Positions 1 through 18,632 of a DNA stretch of 64,000 bases are shown here, in pieces (positions within the stretch are counted from its first letter, which is position 1; each line of letters opens with the position of its first letter). Source of the DNA: Sinotaia quadrata (Eukaryota; Mollusca; Gastropoda; Architaenioglossa; Viviparidae); contig CM054180.1 in the NCBI GenBank assembly GCA_028829895.1, forward strand, positions 113,095,135 to 113,159,134, read 5' to 3'. The translations under genes were made by a program, and so were the position numbers. Below the pieces are notes generated by a model. That model saw nothing but the letters and a program-made list of their open reading frames with translations, was not told where the DNA came from and made no database searches.

Positions 1-197
1 TGTATTCATTTTCCATAAGGTATACTACCATTAATATTTCGAACCTATATCTCAATTCGTCTATACACTGTCACACAGGTTATACATCATGTTAATATTA
101 AGAGGTGTGAATTGCTTTAAATGATCACTCATAGCTTATATTTCCCTGTGTGATTAAAACATTACACATATTGTGTATATATACTAATGAATTGCAG

Positions 198-4666
<4,469 letters not shown>

Positions 4667-4935
4667 CCAAGTGTACACTGGTTCCATGTGGAAATGGTGT
4701 TTCGAATTAAGATGGTATTCTTATACTTATATACTAGTGTCCGGATTTAATTCGAGATTCGTATCCTGTGATTTTTTTTCTATTTTAATAATTTCTGTAA
4801 AATACTTTGTTGGCATATGTCCATACTTATGGAATTAGATAGTATTGTGCCATATTAATAATTTTGTGTCTTTGTAATTTTGCAACGATAAAGTTTTTCT
4901 GATTGTTTTTAATATAAACTAATTATTACTTTAGT

Positions 4936-4941
4936 AATAAA
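4936..4941 (+). terminator. Poly(A) signal of the NHR gene
   Basis: AATAAA lies about 270 bases after the NHR stop codon in AT-rich sequence, a reasonable 3' UTR length. No transcript evidence is available. Confidence 0.4.
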
Positions 4942-5429
4942 ATTATTGCTAGAAGAACAAAATACATAAATCTTAAAATATGTATTTAAACAAATATAGT
5001 CCACTGCCTGAAGCAGAAAACTACTAACATTTTTTAATATGACTGCGAATAATGCCACTATATCAATAACGTTTGGTCAATGAACGAAACTTGTATATTA
5101 GTTCCTTCACTTTTGTGCTTCATAACATTTGTTTTAAGCGGCGTGATGGGTGTTTTAAAATGTGCTTTTAATGTTATATCTATAATTAATCATCTTCAAA
5201 AATCTATTGATGGTAATATGTAGCAATATATGGACGATGATTAGTAGCTTACAATTATTATTGTTCTGCATTTCGATTGACTTTAAATTATTTTTGCTAT
5301 TATGTAAAATTTTAAGTTTGTGTTTCTATCAAAATTGATTAAATGGAAATTAATAAATGAGTAAGCCTATATTACAGGTTGTTCGTGTAAGTAGTAATTC
5401 CTCTTGTCTGTGTTAATGTATATGTACGC

Positions 5430-5467
5430 TTGTGTGTGTGTGTATGTGTATGTGTGTGTGTGTGTGT

Positions 5468-5548
<81 letters not shown>
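5430..5548. repeat. (TG)n microsatellite
   Basis: Long TG run with one GGTG interruption near 5468. Confidence 0.95.
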
Positions 5549-5550
<2 letters not shown>

Positions 5551-8228
5551 GGTTGTTTCCACACTTGGTGATTATGATAATATTAAATACATTTGTATTC
5601 AACTGTTTGCGTATGTTTTTAATCCATCTTCATTTGATCCTGTGGCTACATTGGTAAATCCTTTGAAAGACTGGAATGTGAATAAAGATAACGTATGAGC
5701 ACTGCATTTCTTTTAACAATTTCGATTCGAAAGCACCGCTTTGAAACAGTTAAAATAGTTTCCTTCTAATGAATTGTTCCGTTTGCTTTTGGGTTATAGG
5801 AATATGGTGCTAACTTTAATGTATTTGCGCACAAATACTTTTGCAAGAGAAACTGTTCAAATGGACAAGTGTGTTATCGTCACTAAAATATACCGTAATA
5901 AATCCTTTATATCATTTTAGCGAAAGCGATTTATTTGCTGACAATGATAATATAGCATCCAGTTTGTTAGAGACACTGTATTACTTGACCAGCAGTAAAT
6001 TTACAAAGAGTTGTGTTGGACGCCGTAAAGCAGCCAAAGTATTCAGCGAAGAAATTTAATTTTTTGGGGGGGGGAAATTTTCCTGAAATGAAAATACAAT
6101 TATTTGACTTAACGAAATTCTAATAAGATCATTACAACATTATAGGTCTATAGTTTATAAGTTGGCAAAATAATAACTATCCCAAACATACCTCAAACTG
6201 TGCGCTGACCGAATCAAACCATATATTCGAGGCATGTAGAATTTTTTTTATTTCTATTAATAAAAGCTGCGTGATATGACTGCAGGTGATTGTAAACGTA
6301 CTCACACATGACTAAGACGTCTGTAGCTTGCTAACCAGTATGATTCCGCAATCACTAGATGCCGTGGCTGGAAGTTACGTTCTTTGATCAGCCCTAGTGG
6401 GTATTTGCCACACTGACATGAAAAAGTCGCCAAGCGAGAGTAGTGAAGATTTAATAAAATTCAGGAAATTAAATAATTCAAGAAATAAAATAAATTCAAG
6501 GAAAAAAATATAATAAATAATTATCACTTCTGTAATTTGCATTTTGGCTATTACAGTTACATTCCTTCAAACAGTCAGATGCGTTCTTCCAGAGTCTGAA
6601 TTTTTCTTTTGTTCCTTATTTATACAATATGTTTTTTACATCGATTATTCGTTACCTATGAGTATGTAACCTAACTTAATTATTCGTTAATAATTATTTT
6701 TATCTACTTGTACGGTTTTCAAGTTTGCGTTCCATAACTTGATAATGATAATAAGTTTGATAATGAATACAAATGAACGCTTGACTCGGATAAATACAAG
6801 AGTCGTTGTGCGAGACCATTGCAACAACACGTGTTCTGTTAAATGAAGGAATAAATGTAGCTTAATCAGCACTACTCACCTGTGTCTCTTTGTGGTTGTA
6901 ACAATTAAAGTAATATAAATAATCGCCAGTTCGCTCTTAGCTTTTTGTTATATGCATGTCATGATAGTAGGAGTGGTGCTGTTTGCAATCACATTTAAAT
7001 AGCAGTAAGCCAATATTTTAATTTTAAAGTATAAATACGATGTTCTATTTTTGTAAAGCGGGCGAGCACTTTCAGATAATGCTAATGAAAATATTAAATA
7101 ATTAATGAAATGAAGATTTAAAGTTATTTAAAACATGTAGTCAATCAAACTCTCTATCGTCATCATGTCGTCTTCACTCTCTCCATCCTTCTTCTAAATT
7201 TGCTTTATATACATTGAAAATTTTTAAGCGCTTAATAACAATTATACGCATCTTGACAATGTTGAGCTAGGAAATGGGTGTGTTCACACGTCAATTGTCT
7301 TTCCGTAAATTAATGACTGTAAAAGGTGAATAACAAATTTAATTTGCAGTGAGACATTCTTGACCATAGTTTTATGTGAGTAGTCCATACAGATGCCACT
7401 GCTTTCGATTGATTACAATAGTCCACGCGTCGACATTAATAACAAAATACAACGCTATGAGCATTGGGCCTTAATAGTAGGCTGAAGATTTATCTAGCTT
7501 TAGTGAAGAATGAAAAGAGTTTTGAAAGAAAGAAGTGCTCTTTGAAAAATAATCTATGAGCACCCTTCACTATATTTTCACAGCTGAGAACATCAATTGT
7601 GTGGTAAGGGGGGGGGGGGGTGATAGTGGAAGGAATTATTGTTCGTGAACACCTAGAAAGGCTAAAATGCAGTTATGCTTTAGGTGAATGTCCGGGTTTT
7701 CAATTTTCATACATATAGGTCTACTTTGGTCCATAACAGATTTTGTGCACAGGCAAGAGGACCCACGTATTTTCACGCACACATATACTCACACACACAC
7801 ACACACTCACTCATACACATACGTAAAATTCTAACAATATATTATTAGCTCATTTGTGTCATTTGAAGAAACAGTAAATTGTATACAACATGACCATAAG
7901 TGGCTAATGAAGTATCGCATGAGAAAGTAATTTTCTGGTCACGCCCAGGAGCACTAATCAGCGTTAAAGAAGTGTTTTTTCTACTAATTGTACCGTTAGA
8001 TGTTTTCATTCTACCAATTTCTAATTTTACTTACTTGTCCTGCTGCGCCCAAAATAGCCCATCAGATTCAAATAAAGTTTGCTGGATTACTGTATTTATG
8101 TTGTTTGTTTTTTTTTAATAAAGCTTTATTTTAAAGGTAAGCGTTCATGATTGTTGACTGATCAACTTGATAAAATAAACGCAAAAAACAGAGCCTTATG
8201 TATTATCTTGAGTTCATAAAGTCTAGTG

Positions 8229-8230
<2 letters not shown>

Positions 8231-8289
<59 letters not shown>

Positions 8290-8318
8290 CGTGCGTGTGT
8301 GTGTGTGTTTGTGTGTGT
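8231..8318. repeat. (TG)n microsatellite
   Basis: TG run with a short CGTG variant block near 8284-8296. Confidence 0.95.
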
Positions 8319-10040
8319 AGGGACGTGCATATGATATTATGGTTTATTAATCCATCTAGCCTGATTTTGTAAATTCGAGGTTTGTTTTGCCTTATCTTGT
8401 ACGCAAAACTCAAATCTCATTTCATTGCATATATATATAAATTTCTTGCCATTCTACACAAGTGATGAACATATAAAGAAATCTGAGATAGTCAGGCTGA
8501 ATGTACGCTTCCTTCGTCTCAGACATTGCGGGGCGGGGGGAAGACAAAAGAAAGCAAAACGTAACATGAAGAAATACTGACTTGAGAGTGAGCAAGGCCA
8601 AGTAACCGTAACATCATGAAAGACTGACTTCAGAGTGCTGAACACCAACAATGCGACTCAGATGGTGAGGTTTTTACTTTAAAAGAAAATAATGTTAAGA
8701 GCAGTGGTCAATTGTGCTGTTGGGGAAATGGAGCGCGTATGATATTTTTATGGTCAGTGTTGATTTTGCATGATGTCAATTGCCTTTTAAACAGTTCCGG
8801 GCCTTATAAAGTCGTGGAACGCTTGCTAGACACTATCACCTTTCCCCTACACACACTGTTCTTGCTGGAAATTAATAAAAATAATAATATTTAATATTAG
8901 TAGAATTACTATGTGTATTGTTCCAATTTCTTATACTTTAACTTTTTTTGCATAATGACCACTCCGTACAATATTTTAGTCTTACTTGAAACACACTGGT
9001 GGCTTTTTGAACATTACAACTATATTTACACAGATTTTCATTTCTCTGGCTAATTTAAATTCATCCAACCTTTCTGATATAACGAGTTTCTTCTTTTAAA
9101 ATATCACCAATGTTGTATCTTCTACCATTCTTATTCCAACTTATTAACTCCAGTTTTGCGCGAAAAGAATTCTCAGAATTATTTTTAAAATATTCTTTCA
9201 CGACGAGGTTCATAGGTGTGCGTCATAAGTGTGTTCTATTGATATATTAAAACCAGTAACAATGATATGCCGAAATAAGGCAATTTTATACTTAATTAAT
9301 TAAGTAAGTAAGTAAAGTCTATAATTAAAGTCTACATTTTGATTGCTCTATTTTTCAGGACCTTTCATACTCTTGTGGTTTCAATAGAACTAACGTAAAT
9401 AATATAAAACCCTATTTTTCCTGAAACGTCATGTTATTTAAAATGAAAATCTGTTCCATATATGGATTGTTCACATCTACGTGCATTCTGTTTCAAACAT
9501 TTCAAAATTATGTAATAATAATCATTTCTTTCAGACACTTTCGACACACGTGAATATCATTAGATGTTCAGAAGATGTGTTTCAAGTAATTTAATATTCA
9601 TTTGTTTTAGAATAATGGGTACCATTCGAAACTATCCGATATTTGAAAGATATCTAGTTTGAGGATAAAATGATAAGACATTTATTCAGTATTATTTCTG
9701 ATTGGGAAACAATTTTAAGAATATTATTCTATCACGATATGGCGATTGAAGCAACGCACCAACATTTTGAATAAAAATAACCCCAAGACCACCATGCACC
9801 TGCTTGTAAACGAGTGTGGAATTTACTAATCAATTTGTATTTTATTCTAATGCGTACGTATGCGTGTTTGTGCGTGTGTAAGTGATGGACTGTTGGTGTT
9901 AGAAACAAGAAAGAACATATGGGCTTGCTTATTTATTCCTCTCAATAGTAGAATGAAATACATACAAAAACTGTTAGTATGGCGTATGTTTGTTTTACTG
10001 CCTTTGCTTTCTCTCTTTTTCTATTTTCCTGCACCTACCC

Positions 10041-10044
<4 letters not shown>

Positions 10045-10131
<87 letters not shown>
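10045..10131. repeat. (CT)n microsatellite
   Basis: Pure CT run of about 87 bases. Confidence 0.95.
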
Positions 10132-10134
<3 letters not shown>

Positions 10135-10621
10135 ACATAATTGGTTTGGTGAAGGAAATCTCACTCAGTAAACAACCACTCTTAGTACTGGTGTCGATAT
10201 TATTAGAACCACGTCCAGAATTGCCGACGCCAGGAAACGTCAACACAGACCTGCACTTAATTAAAAGTAAAGTGTTCACAAGTGTATGTCACACTACACT
10301 TTTAATGAACGAGGTTGCCCTTACTTTTCTCCCTCTCCAATAAAAAAAAATATAGTACATCTCTTGAAACTCGATTTCTACTTCACGCTTGATAAAAAGC
10401 AAACTGCTAGACCACGCTCTGGTCAAAAATCGCCTGCCACCTTGCCTGTACAGATTACAAAAAAATAAAATCTTGGACATTCAAAAAGGATGTTCCTTTT
10501 ACTTCTTCTTTCGTCTTTTTCAGGCAAGTCTAATTTTCATTAGAACTTTTCATTTGTATATCTATCTGTTTGTAAATGTGTGCATTTGTTGCTTGGTAGC
10601 TGTCTGTTAATATTTGCGTGC

Positions 10622-11110
10622 AGAGGTGTTACTAGATTTAAATGCAAGTTATTATATTAACACAAATAACAGAGGTGTTACTAGATTTAAATGCACGTTA
10701 TTATATTAACACAAATAACAGAGGTGTTACTAGATTTAAATGCACGTTATTATATTAAGACAATAACAGAGGTGTTACTAGATTTAAATGCACGTTATTA
10801 TATTAACACAAATAACAGAGGTGTTACTAGATTTAAATGCAAGTTATTATATTAACACAAATAACAGAGGTGTTACTAGATTTAAATGCAAGTTATTATA
10901 TTAACACAAATAACAGAGGTGTTACTAGATTTAAATGCACGTTATTATATTAACACAAATAACAGAGGTGTTACTAGATTTAAATGCAAGTTATTATATT
11001 AACACAAATAACAGAGGTGTTACTAGATTTAAATGCAAGTTATTATATTAACACAAATAACAGAGGTGTTACTAGATTTAAATGCACGTTATTATATTAA
11101 GACAATAACA
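10622..11110. repeat. 49-bp minisatellite, ten copies
   Basis: Ten head-to-tail copies of a unit beginning agaggtgttactagattt. Two interspersed subtypes differ at one base (gcaagtt or gcacgtt), and two copies, one of them the last, carry a 2-base deletion near the unit end (gacaataac). High identity suggests recent expansion. No coding potential. Confidence 0.95.
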
Positions 11111-13310
11111 TTCTAAGATGTGGCAAATAGGAAGCGTTTTATTAGAATATTACCTCCATCTGTATTGTGAGTAGTTTGTCTACCGAATATTTGTAATATA
11201 ATACATATCTCTCAAGAAAGGATAGACTAGGACACTAGGTTCTAAATGTGACAAACTTGTGACATTATTTATTTATTATTACATTGTATGTTAATTTTAC
11301 TTCGCTTATTGATCAGCCGGTAAGTTACATATGTTTATTGTTTTCATGTACAAATAAAATTATGCAATCATTTCGATTGTCCACATTACAATCCCAACGA
11401 ATAACGAACTAACGATCCTATGACGTTTGATTAAAGAAGGAAAAGTATCTTTCATCATTGTTTGAGTATATCACTATTAGTTGTTGTTGCAGTATAAGTA
11501 ATGCTAGTAGTACGCAGTAAGCATAAGTAGCTCTAGTAGCTTGTTGTAGGCTAAGTATAATTAGTACTAACAGCTTATAGTAAGCATATGCAATACATGT
11601 AGTTTGTAGTAAACATACGTAGTACTGGTACTTGTTTTAGTTGATATTTTATATACATTCCAGTTTGTTATGTGATTCTTTTAAAGATAAAACTACAATC
11701 AATTGCTCAAACGTAAAAGTAAGATGTACCATTTGTCGCCGCTGTACCCTGTACTTTGTAATAATGAATTATATCTAATATGTGTAATTAGTTATGATAC
11801 AAGACATCTACATGTGCCGGTGCAGAGTATGGGTCACTGGTTAGAAAGGTATATATGCAACTGTAACGTCGATATACTGGTACACCGCCAAGTTGGCTCC
11901 GCCCCCACTCAGATTTCACTAAAAATCAATGTTTATGAATAGATAGATATGACGATTATAAATGGACGAACAGAGGACAAGACAGTAATCATCAGATTAT
12001 CACTTCAGACGACGATAACAAACGATAGAAATTACTTCACTAACAAATACGCGATTGAAATAATAACAAGAAATTTTTTTAAAGTTAACAAGATTTAGAA
12101 AAATAAGTAACATAGTTCATCATACGCAAGTTCGCTACACTGTAGTCACGTTCACAATCAAAACTTAGCTCATGCACTGGAGTGAATAGTACATGACATC
12201 ATGTCGATTTCCAAGTTCACGAAATCAACTCAAAGTAGAATCAGGCCAGCAACAAAACAACCACAAGCCCGAAACAAAATAAAACAGAAACAGCCAAAAC
12301 CCCTTATCCGGACAGGGTTTTCTTCTCCATGTACAACCCAATGTAGGGAGGGATACAAATCTCGAAAACACGCTCACCCCAAAAGACGATTGAAGAAATA
12401 AGTGACGATAAAAATTCACTATCACCCTTGAAATCACACCTGTGTCTGTTAGAAACGCCTTCGATCTAGCCGATTATTTAGCGCTAATACGATTATGACT
12501 TTCTAACAACTTCTGACTGCACGCGCTGATCCAGTAACAACGCTTTCCATTGTATACCCCAAAACACTCACACGCGCTGATTCAGTTAATCCATTGCCCG
12601 TTTATCGGCCATTGATCACACAAATTTAACAACAAACACTCGATCACTTTTCTGATGCAAGTACTAATGACCGGTCAGTAAATCTGCCACCATGCACGAC
12701 TCATTCGTTCAGGACCTTACTGCCGAAACAAGCATGACGTAATACACACACGTCATTGAAATTACTATAGCGTTCAATTTAAATTTCAACATGAAAATGT
12801 TGGGGAAATTCCCCATCACATAACACCATTACATATTATGCTATACTAGATCCGACTGATCTACATGTGTCAGTGAAATATAGCGACTAAAACAGAACAT
12901 CCTGTTCATGATTAATTACAATTATTGAAAAGAATATCAGCGTCTGTATACATTACAACACGCATTTGTTTTATTGTGTACAAAAGCAAAGTTGGCTGCT
13001 TGTTCTTGTTCGCTAACATGATATTACATTTTATATTTTTTCCAATGTATTTAGCAACTAGACAATTCTTTATTAACTGGAGAATTATTGCGTCTTCAAG
13101 AATACGACACACATTTATAATCAATATTTGGTGAAAAGAGAATAAAGACACCTACAAGAAATGTCAGTGGTGTTTTTGACAGCGCCTGGGGAGTGACCTA
13201 AGATTATAAATATTGTATGAATGTCGTTTGTTCCTTGAGGCGAATTGTAAGCAAGCTATTAAAAATAATCGTTCAAATGGCATTTATCAACATACACGTT
13301 TCAGGTGCCA
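11111..13310. other. Intergenic, nothing recognised
   Basis: AT-rich sequence with short AGTA-rich simple sequence near 11500-11640. A more GC-balanced patch lies at about 12430-12730 and holds two similar phrases (cgcgctgatccagt and cgcgctgattcagt). No exon, RNA or element could be supported. Confidence 0.5.
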
Positions 13311-14195
13311 GTACAGATAAGGACTGTTGCAGGAAACTGTAAGTTGATACTGGAATGTAAGAAAGAATAGATTTACAAAGCGATAAACTGGAAACTTTAG
13401 TATTTGCTCCCTGGTTATATTTTTTCAGGGTAAAGCAGCCTTACTTCATTGTGTTATTTGAATCTCCTGGTTTATTGATTGTAAACTGCTATGACTGACC
13501 ATGGTAGAGGCGGGGAGCAGTGTGTAAGTGTGGCGAATACACTACACTCCATTGCATGGCGGCAAGATATGCTGACTACATGAGCAATTTCTGGTATAAG
13601 GAAGTACTAGAATTGCTGTACTTGTTATTCTGCTTGAAGGAACTGGTACAGCAAACAAAAGGTACACAAGTTGGCTTTGAGAGAACAAGCTGCAAATGTT
13701 TTCAATGTGATGAAAGAAACACTTGGAAATTGAACTGAACTATAACTTACGACATTATTGCTAAAAGGTGCAAAAGACTATTGATACAGCACCTAATCTA
13801 GATTTTGTAAAAGCAATTATTACTTATCTCTAATCACTCCATTTATATTCTCTGATAAGAAGTATCGTGTGATTTGTATTGGCACTAATGTTGAATTCTC
13901 AGATTTAAGACTGTGAAGGACAAGAACTATTCGAACATGGTTTTGTGGAAATATTGATGTCAATTATCCTTTTTCATTGTTCGTCATATGTATATTTGTT
14001 TGCTCATTTAATAAATGTGTTGTTACATTTATTGACCTTACACATATTGATAACCTTATCTTGATGAAGGAAATGGTGGATGATGGCTCACTAAATATAT
14101 ATTACAGAGGGATTTGTCTTCACCTTTAGCAAGAGGTTTTCCACCTACAGAATATTGTGTGATGGTAAATGTTTGTTAATGTAGTGGAAGAAATA
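13311..14195 (-). repeat. Interspersed repeat family copy (b)
   Basis: Aligns by eye with 22770-23830 in the same orientation: both share the phrases gcaggaaa, a TATGAC block and gaggttttccaccta near their ends. In inverse orientation it matches 19465-20440 and 25908-26897. It ends about 260 bases before the first Ig exon. Divergence is high, so it is an old copy. Confidence 0.65.
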
Positions 14196-14456
14196 TGATA
14201 TCACGATTTCGACATCATTTAGCTCAATATGAAAACAGTATTTTCTATGGAATATAGAGTATATTCTCTATAGAACTGTGCAGTTTAAAAAATTGCATTA
14301 TCGATTAACTTTTGATTGTGTATTTTTAGTGATTTTTGTCTTTTCTATAATTTTGTAACTGTTTAGCAAGGGGCGTTTAACTAACAAACAAGAAAAATAT
14401 AAATCATACCTATGAAAGCTTTTCAATGAAGGGTTTGTACAAACTATATTCTTCAG

Positions 14457-17400
14457 TGACGTGTGCTCTGCACTGGACTTCATCTTCCACCTTCCCTAAC
14501 GGAACGCGATTGGACGTTTGCGCTGGGGCCAATGTGACTCTCCCGTGGGTGTTCAACATAACAACCTCTGAGCATGTTCACTATGTGAAATGGTTCACAT
14601 CGCCACAAAGTAAGTTAATCATAGTCATTCTTTTTTATCTCAAACAACACAAGAACAAACACGAATCAGTTATGCTGAGTAGAAATATACCTGCAATGTG
14701 CAAAAAAAAAATAAATCAATTCAAAGATTGAAAATGTTCCTTTGAGAATATATGAATGAGCATGTAGATAGAAGCATGTCATTAAACGTGATTGAGCCAC
14801 CAGCTTCATTCATATTATACATAAGAGAGTATTTTGCTGCAAATCACACGTAATGTTTTCATCTCAATATACTATTGATTTTATTGAGACATTGCTTGAT
14901 AACTGTTATTTGTTATTGGGCATAGTTTCGTGTCCTTAACCATTAGGGACGGAAAATTATTAAATTAATATATTAATTCCATTTGATCTTTCTTATATTC
15001 CATTTACTAACAGTCTTCTTACAATGAATTATTTAGAAGAGAATGTGTGACGATAAGACACAGCGACTTTGCGAAACGTATTCATTTTAATGTCAGTGGC
15101 TTAAAATGCAGCGATGCATTACTTTCAACTCCCATTCATGATAAATGAGCTTAGACAGAATTATAACAGGGTTCATCTTCTCTACCGCAGTGATACAGTC
15201 TGAACTAATTATGAAATGTGTTGCTTTTCTGTCCCAGATCAGAATCACTCTCACATACTTTTAGCCGTGAACACATCAGAGCAATTTATCCTGTCAAACA
15301 AAGGTGGACCGTCAATCAATTTTCTCCCAAATGCCGGCCTTCAGTTATTCGGTCTGAGCAGTATTCACTCTGCATATTATTCAGTTCATGTGTACTTGGG
15401 AGATACATGTAATTTGTACACTCAAACAGTGTATGTCCATGTGTCAGGTACGTCAGTAGTGATTATATATGCGTGCCTGAATGAGAATGCGTACGTGCGT
15501 ACATGAGCGAGTGAGTAATGTTTTAATATTCGACAAAATTGTCTAATTTAAAATCTTTGGAAGTCACAGATTAATGTTCATATTCAGTTATTTTTTTGAG
15601 TGTCAGTTAAAAGGCGCTATTTCTCCGACTTGCAATATGTTCGAATATATTTTTTTTCCAGAAGCGCCCGTTACTATAGATGGCACTCTGCATGCTCTGA
15701 CGTCTGCAGACAGAGTGTTCCAGACACACACTGGAGAATGGAACGTTCAGGTGGAGTGTGGAAAATTTCTGTTTCTAGGTCACCCACCCGTAAATGTGAT
15801 ATGGAAAGTAAGTAACCGAATGTTTGCTTTGGTTTTGCAATCTAACTGCACACATCACTGAGTTTATGATTCTTGAGTTTATAGACACATAAGTTATGTT
15901 ACTTTCTGAAATTACATAAAACCGTTGCAAATGCTTGCCTTTGACGCAACACATTGTAGACAGAAATGGATAAAACGTGTAAAAGTGGAGGACAGTTAGT
16001 TAGAGATTCATTTAGTTTGAACAATAGTAACACAGTTGAACAAAAACATTGAAAGTAATAGACTTATTCTGAAACATTTTTATGTATGTATGCGTGCCAT
16101 TGAGTATATGCCTGCATGTAGATGAATATGTATGCGTGTGTTTATTTCTAGTTTCCTATTGCCTCTATTTCTTAAAGCTTTACGAGTTCTTATGAAGGTG
16201 TGTATGATATATCTGTCTATGTGCGCATTTATGGTCTTTGCATTATTTTTCAAGACGCCATCCAATAAGACAGTCCCAAGCAGCTTTCACAACAACAGTA
16301 CATTTTTCTTGACGCTCCCAAACCCCCTCAATAACGGACGATACTCCTGCCAGTTGGATGGAACATCACCAGCTGTTCAGTGTCTACAGAGTGACTCACT
16401 GAAAAACCACATCGCTGTAGTCAGTGTTGATGGATTTGAAAAACGTCTGTCAACGCTCGAGGGGCGACTGGAGGCACTTCAGGAAGAAACAGTCAATATG
16501 CACGGTCCAGTGAGCGAAATGGCGGATGCTATTAATAGAAGTCAAACCGATATGAAATTGTTGCTGGATGAGGTGAGCAGTATCCGGGATAACAACGACA
16601 ATCTGACCGTTCAGGTGCTTGACCTAAAAAACCGGACACATCAAGTGGAGAAACATTTTGAAGTGTGTAGGTATACGAACATCAAGTTCTACACCCGTCT
16701 TAATCTTTGTGTTAATTTAATTTCAATTTTTTCCTTTTCACATAATTATATTTTACAAACTGTATGGCAATGTGTGCCTTTGCTATGTATATAAATTCAA
16801 TACGTGTATGCTATTTCGTAATTATATATAATGAAATTGAGGACATTATCATTACTGAGCAATCGATAGTTTATTTTTTTTTAATCTATGTATTCCTGTA
16901 ACTGTAATATAGTCTGTTCAACCATTATTATTTATATTATCCCCCTCTCCCCATTAGGAACAACGTGATGCTTTCAAGGCTTGCTTCTCTACCATATCAT
17001 TTCTTTATTTCCTTGCAATGTCTTGAAATTATTCAGTTTATGAAACTTTAAGAAAAACATTAGTTTGAATTTCTTATCGATTTCGTTATCATGGAATACT
17101 CATTATTTAATTTCAGCTTTGCAAACAAATATGTGTACCTCAAATATATAATATGCTTACACATTTACGAACACAACTTCACGCACACGCACGTACAAAG
17201 TGTTTTAAATTAAAGCGGTTTGTACTTTTCAAGTTTCTTTCTGAAAGAGTAGTGACTATTTAACTTCTATATTTACATATAAGATTCGAGGGGGAGGGGG
17301 GAAGCTTGAATGTATTATTTTTTATTATAATATGCAAACCTTTATAATTTTAAATCCTATTTTATCAGATTCTTTTGGATCCACCTTCATACAATGGGGT

Positions 17401-18270
17401 AGTGAGCATTGCCCAGCCAGTGCAGAAATTGTCTATTCAGGTACCTTGCCATGTCTTTTATTAAAGGGTGTTCTTAACTGCTATAATTCGGTTCGTTTAG
17501 AATTACTGACTGATAAATGTGTTTGACCTACCAGGTTATTCATTACATGAATTACGAAATAAAGTCTAACAGTCGTTATTTCATTTAGGGAAACACTCCG
17601 TATCGGTATTATAACTAAAACAAAGAAAAGACAATTTATTTTACCATCGACAAGATGATTGGAACCAGAGTGTATTGGGTGTAATGATATTTCTGAATTA
17701 TGGATTAAATAAATAACCTCTACTCGTGCTGATTAATGTCAATAAAAATTTTCTTAAGTTTTATTTTAATTCACTGCTATGTATCCCATCGCAATACAAA
17801 AAGTTTGTTATTCAGGTACTATTGGTGGCTCACATTTTTCGAAACCCGGTTCTGCAGCTAACCACCTGTGTTTGCCATCAAACCCTGTTTATGATCAGCT
17901 TGCGAAACCTTCGGCTTTCGCGCAACTGTATGGAGCCGAATATGAGACGCAACCATATTCCACCCACGATTTTAATCCAACGTGCGCCGTGTGTCGCACA
18001 CCTCGTTCTACCAACATCATGATACCCGCCACGAACGCCTGCACACCTGGATGGACTTTAGAGTATTCAGGGTATCTCATGGCAGGGAACCCTGAAGATG
18101 CTGCCGCCTCTGAATACATCTGCGTGGACTCGAGCTTTAACTACGTGGCAAACAGTCAGACAAACCATAACGGCAAAGTACTGTACTACACTGTGTCCTT
18201 TTGTGGAAGTCTGCAATGTCCTCCGTATATCGACGGCAAAATCATCACTTGTGTCGTCTGCTCCAAATAA
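14457..18270 (+). CDS. Secreted Ig-Ig-coiled-coil protein with short-chain collagen C4-like C-terminal domain
   Basis: Six exons join in frame: 14457-14609, 15238-15447, 15662-15807, 16255-16666, 17369-17440 and 17816-18270, giving 481 residues after a missing 5' signal exon. Residues about 1-121 form a V-like Ig domain (CAGANVTLPW, then VKWF) flanked by phase-1 junctions. Residues about 122-215 form a second Ig domain with PPVNVIWKTPSNKT and GRYSCQL, very like the second Ig domain of gastropod FREPs. Residues about 227-305 are a heptad-rich coiled coil (FEKRLSTLEGRLEAL). Residues about 307-481 are the short-chain collagen C4-like module (IQWGSEHCP, NHLCLP, YGAEY, CAVC, GYLMAG, CGSLQCPPYIDG, final CVVC). 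No Gly-X-Y repeat and no fibrinogen domain are present. By analogy with FREPs it may be a secreted recognition protein; function is inference. The exon-4 donor at 16667 (GTAGGT) was chosen because it keeps phase 1. Confidence 0.85.
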
Positions 18271-18632
18271 GTCATTTCATTAAGGGGTAATATTCAGCAA
18301 ATGTCTGTAATGTTTTCTTCCAAGTAGAGGTAGATCCTGCGCATTCTAATGTTATTATCTCCCTTTTGTAAATTATGAAGAGAGATAACAGTTTGAACTT
18401 TACTGCTAATTTTTTATTTAAATGCTGTTGCAAAATATTTTTCTACTGCATCGCTTAAATATGCACTGGTTATTCACTTTGTTTGGATTTATTGACTGGT
18501 TGATTTATCTCTTTTAATTCAATCTTCTTTATTACCTTGGACGCTTATTTGTTTATCTGCAATCTGCTCTTTCCTATGCACAGATTTAAATGAGGTGGAT
18601 ATGACTAAAATTAAACGATTTTCTGTTGAAAC

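Larger units (their letters stand above)
4667..10615. other. Intergenic, AT-rich, microsatellites only
   Basis: After the NHR 3' UTR no coding exon or known element was recognised. The stretch holds (TG)n at 5430-5548, a G run at 6066-6074, a 12-base G run near 7609-7620, (AC)n near 7792-7807, (TG)n at 8231-8318 and (CT)n at 10045-10131. Open frames of 60-120 codons are microsatellite read-throughs or chance frames without domain signal. Confidence 0.6.

Noticed and set aside
10622..11110. CRISPR-like regular repeats
   Set aside because: Units are contiguous without unique spacers, in an intron-bearing animal genome; it is a minisatellite.
12201..12437. Overlapping plus and minus frames with basic or tryptophan-rich content
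   Set aside because: No domain, no splice context and no sign of codon bias on either strand.
16671..16676. Donor GTATAC as the end of Ig gene exon 4
   Set aside because: It leaves phase 2, which breaks the frame of the next exon; the donor at 16667 gives phase 1 and continues into the C4-like domain.
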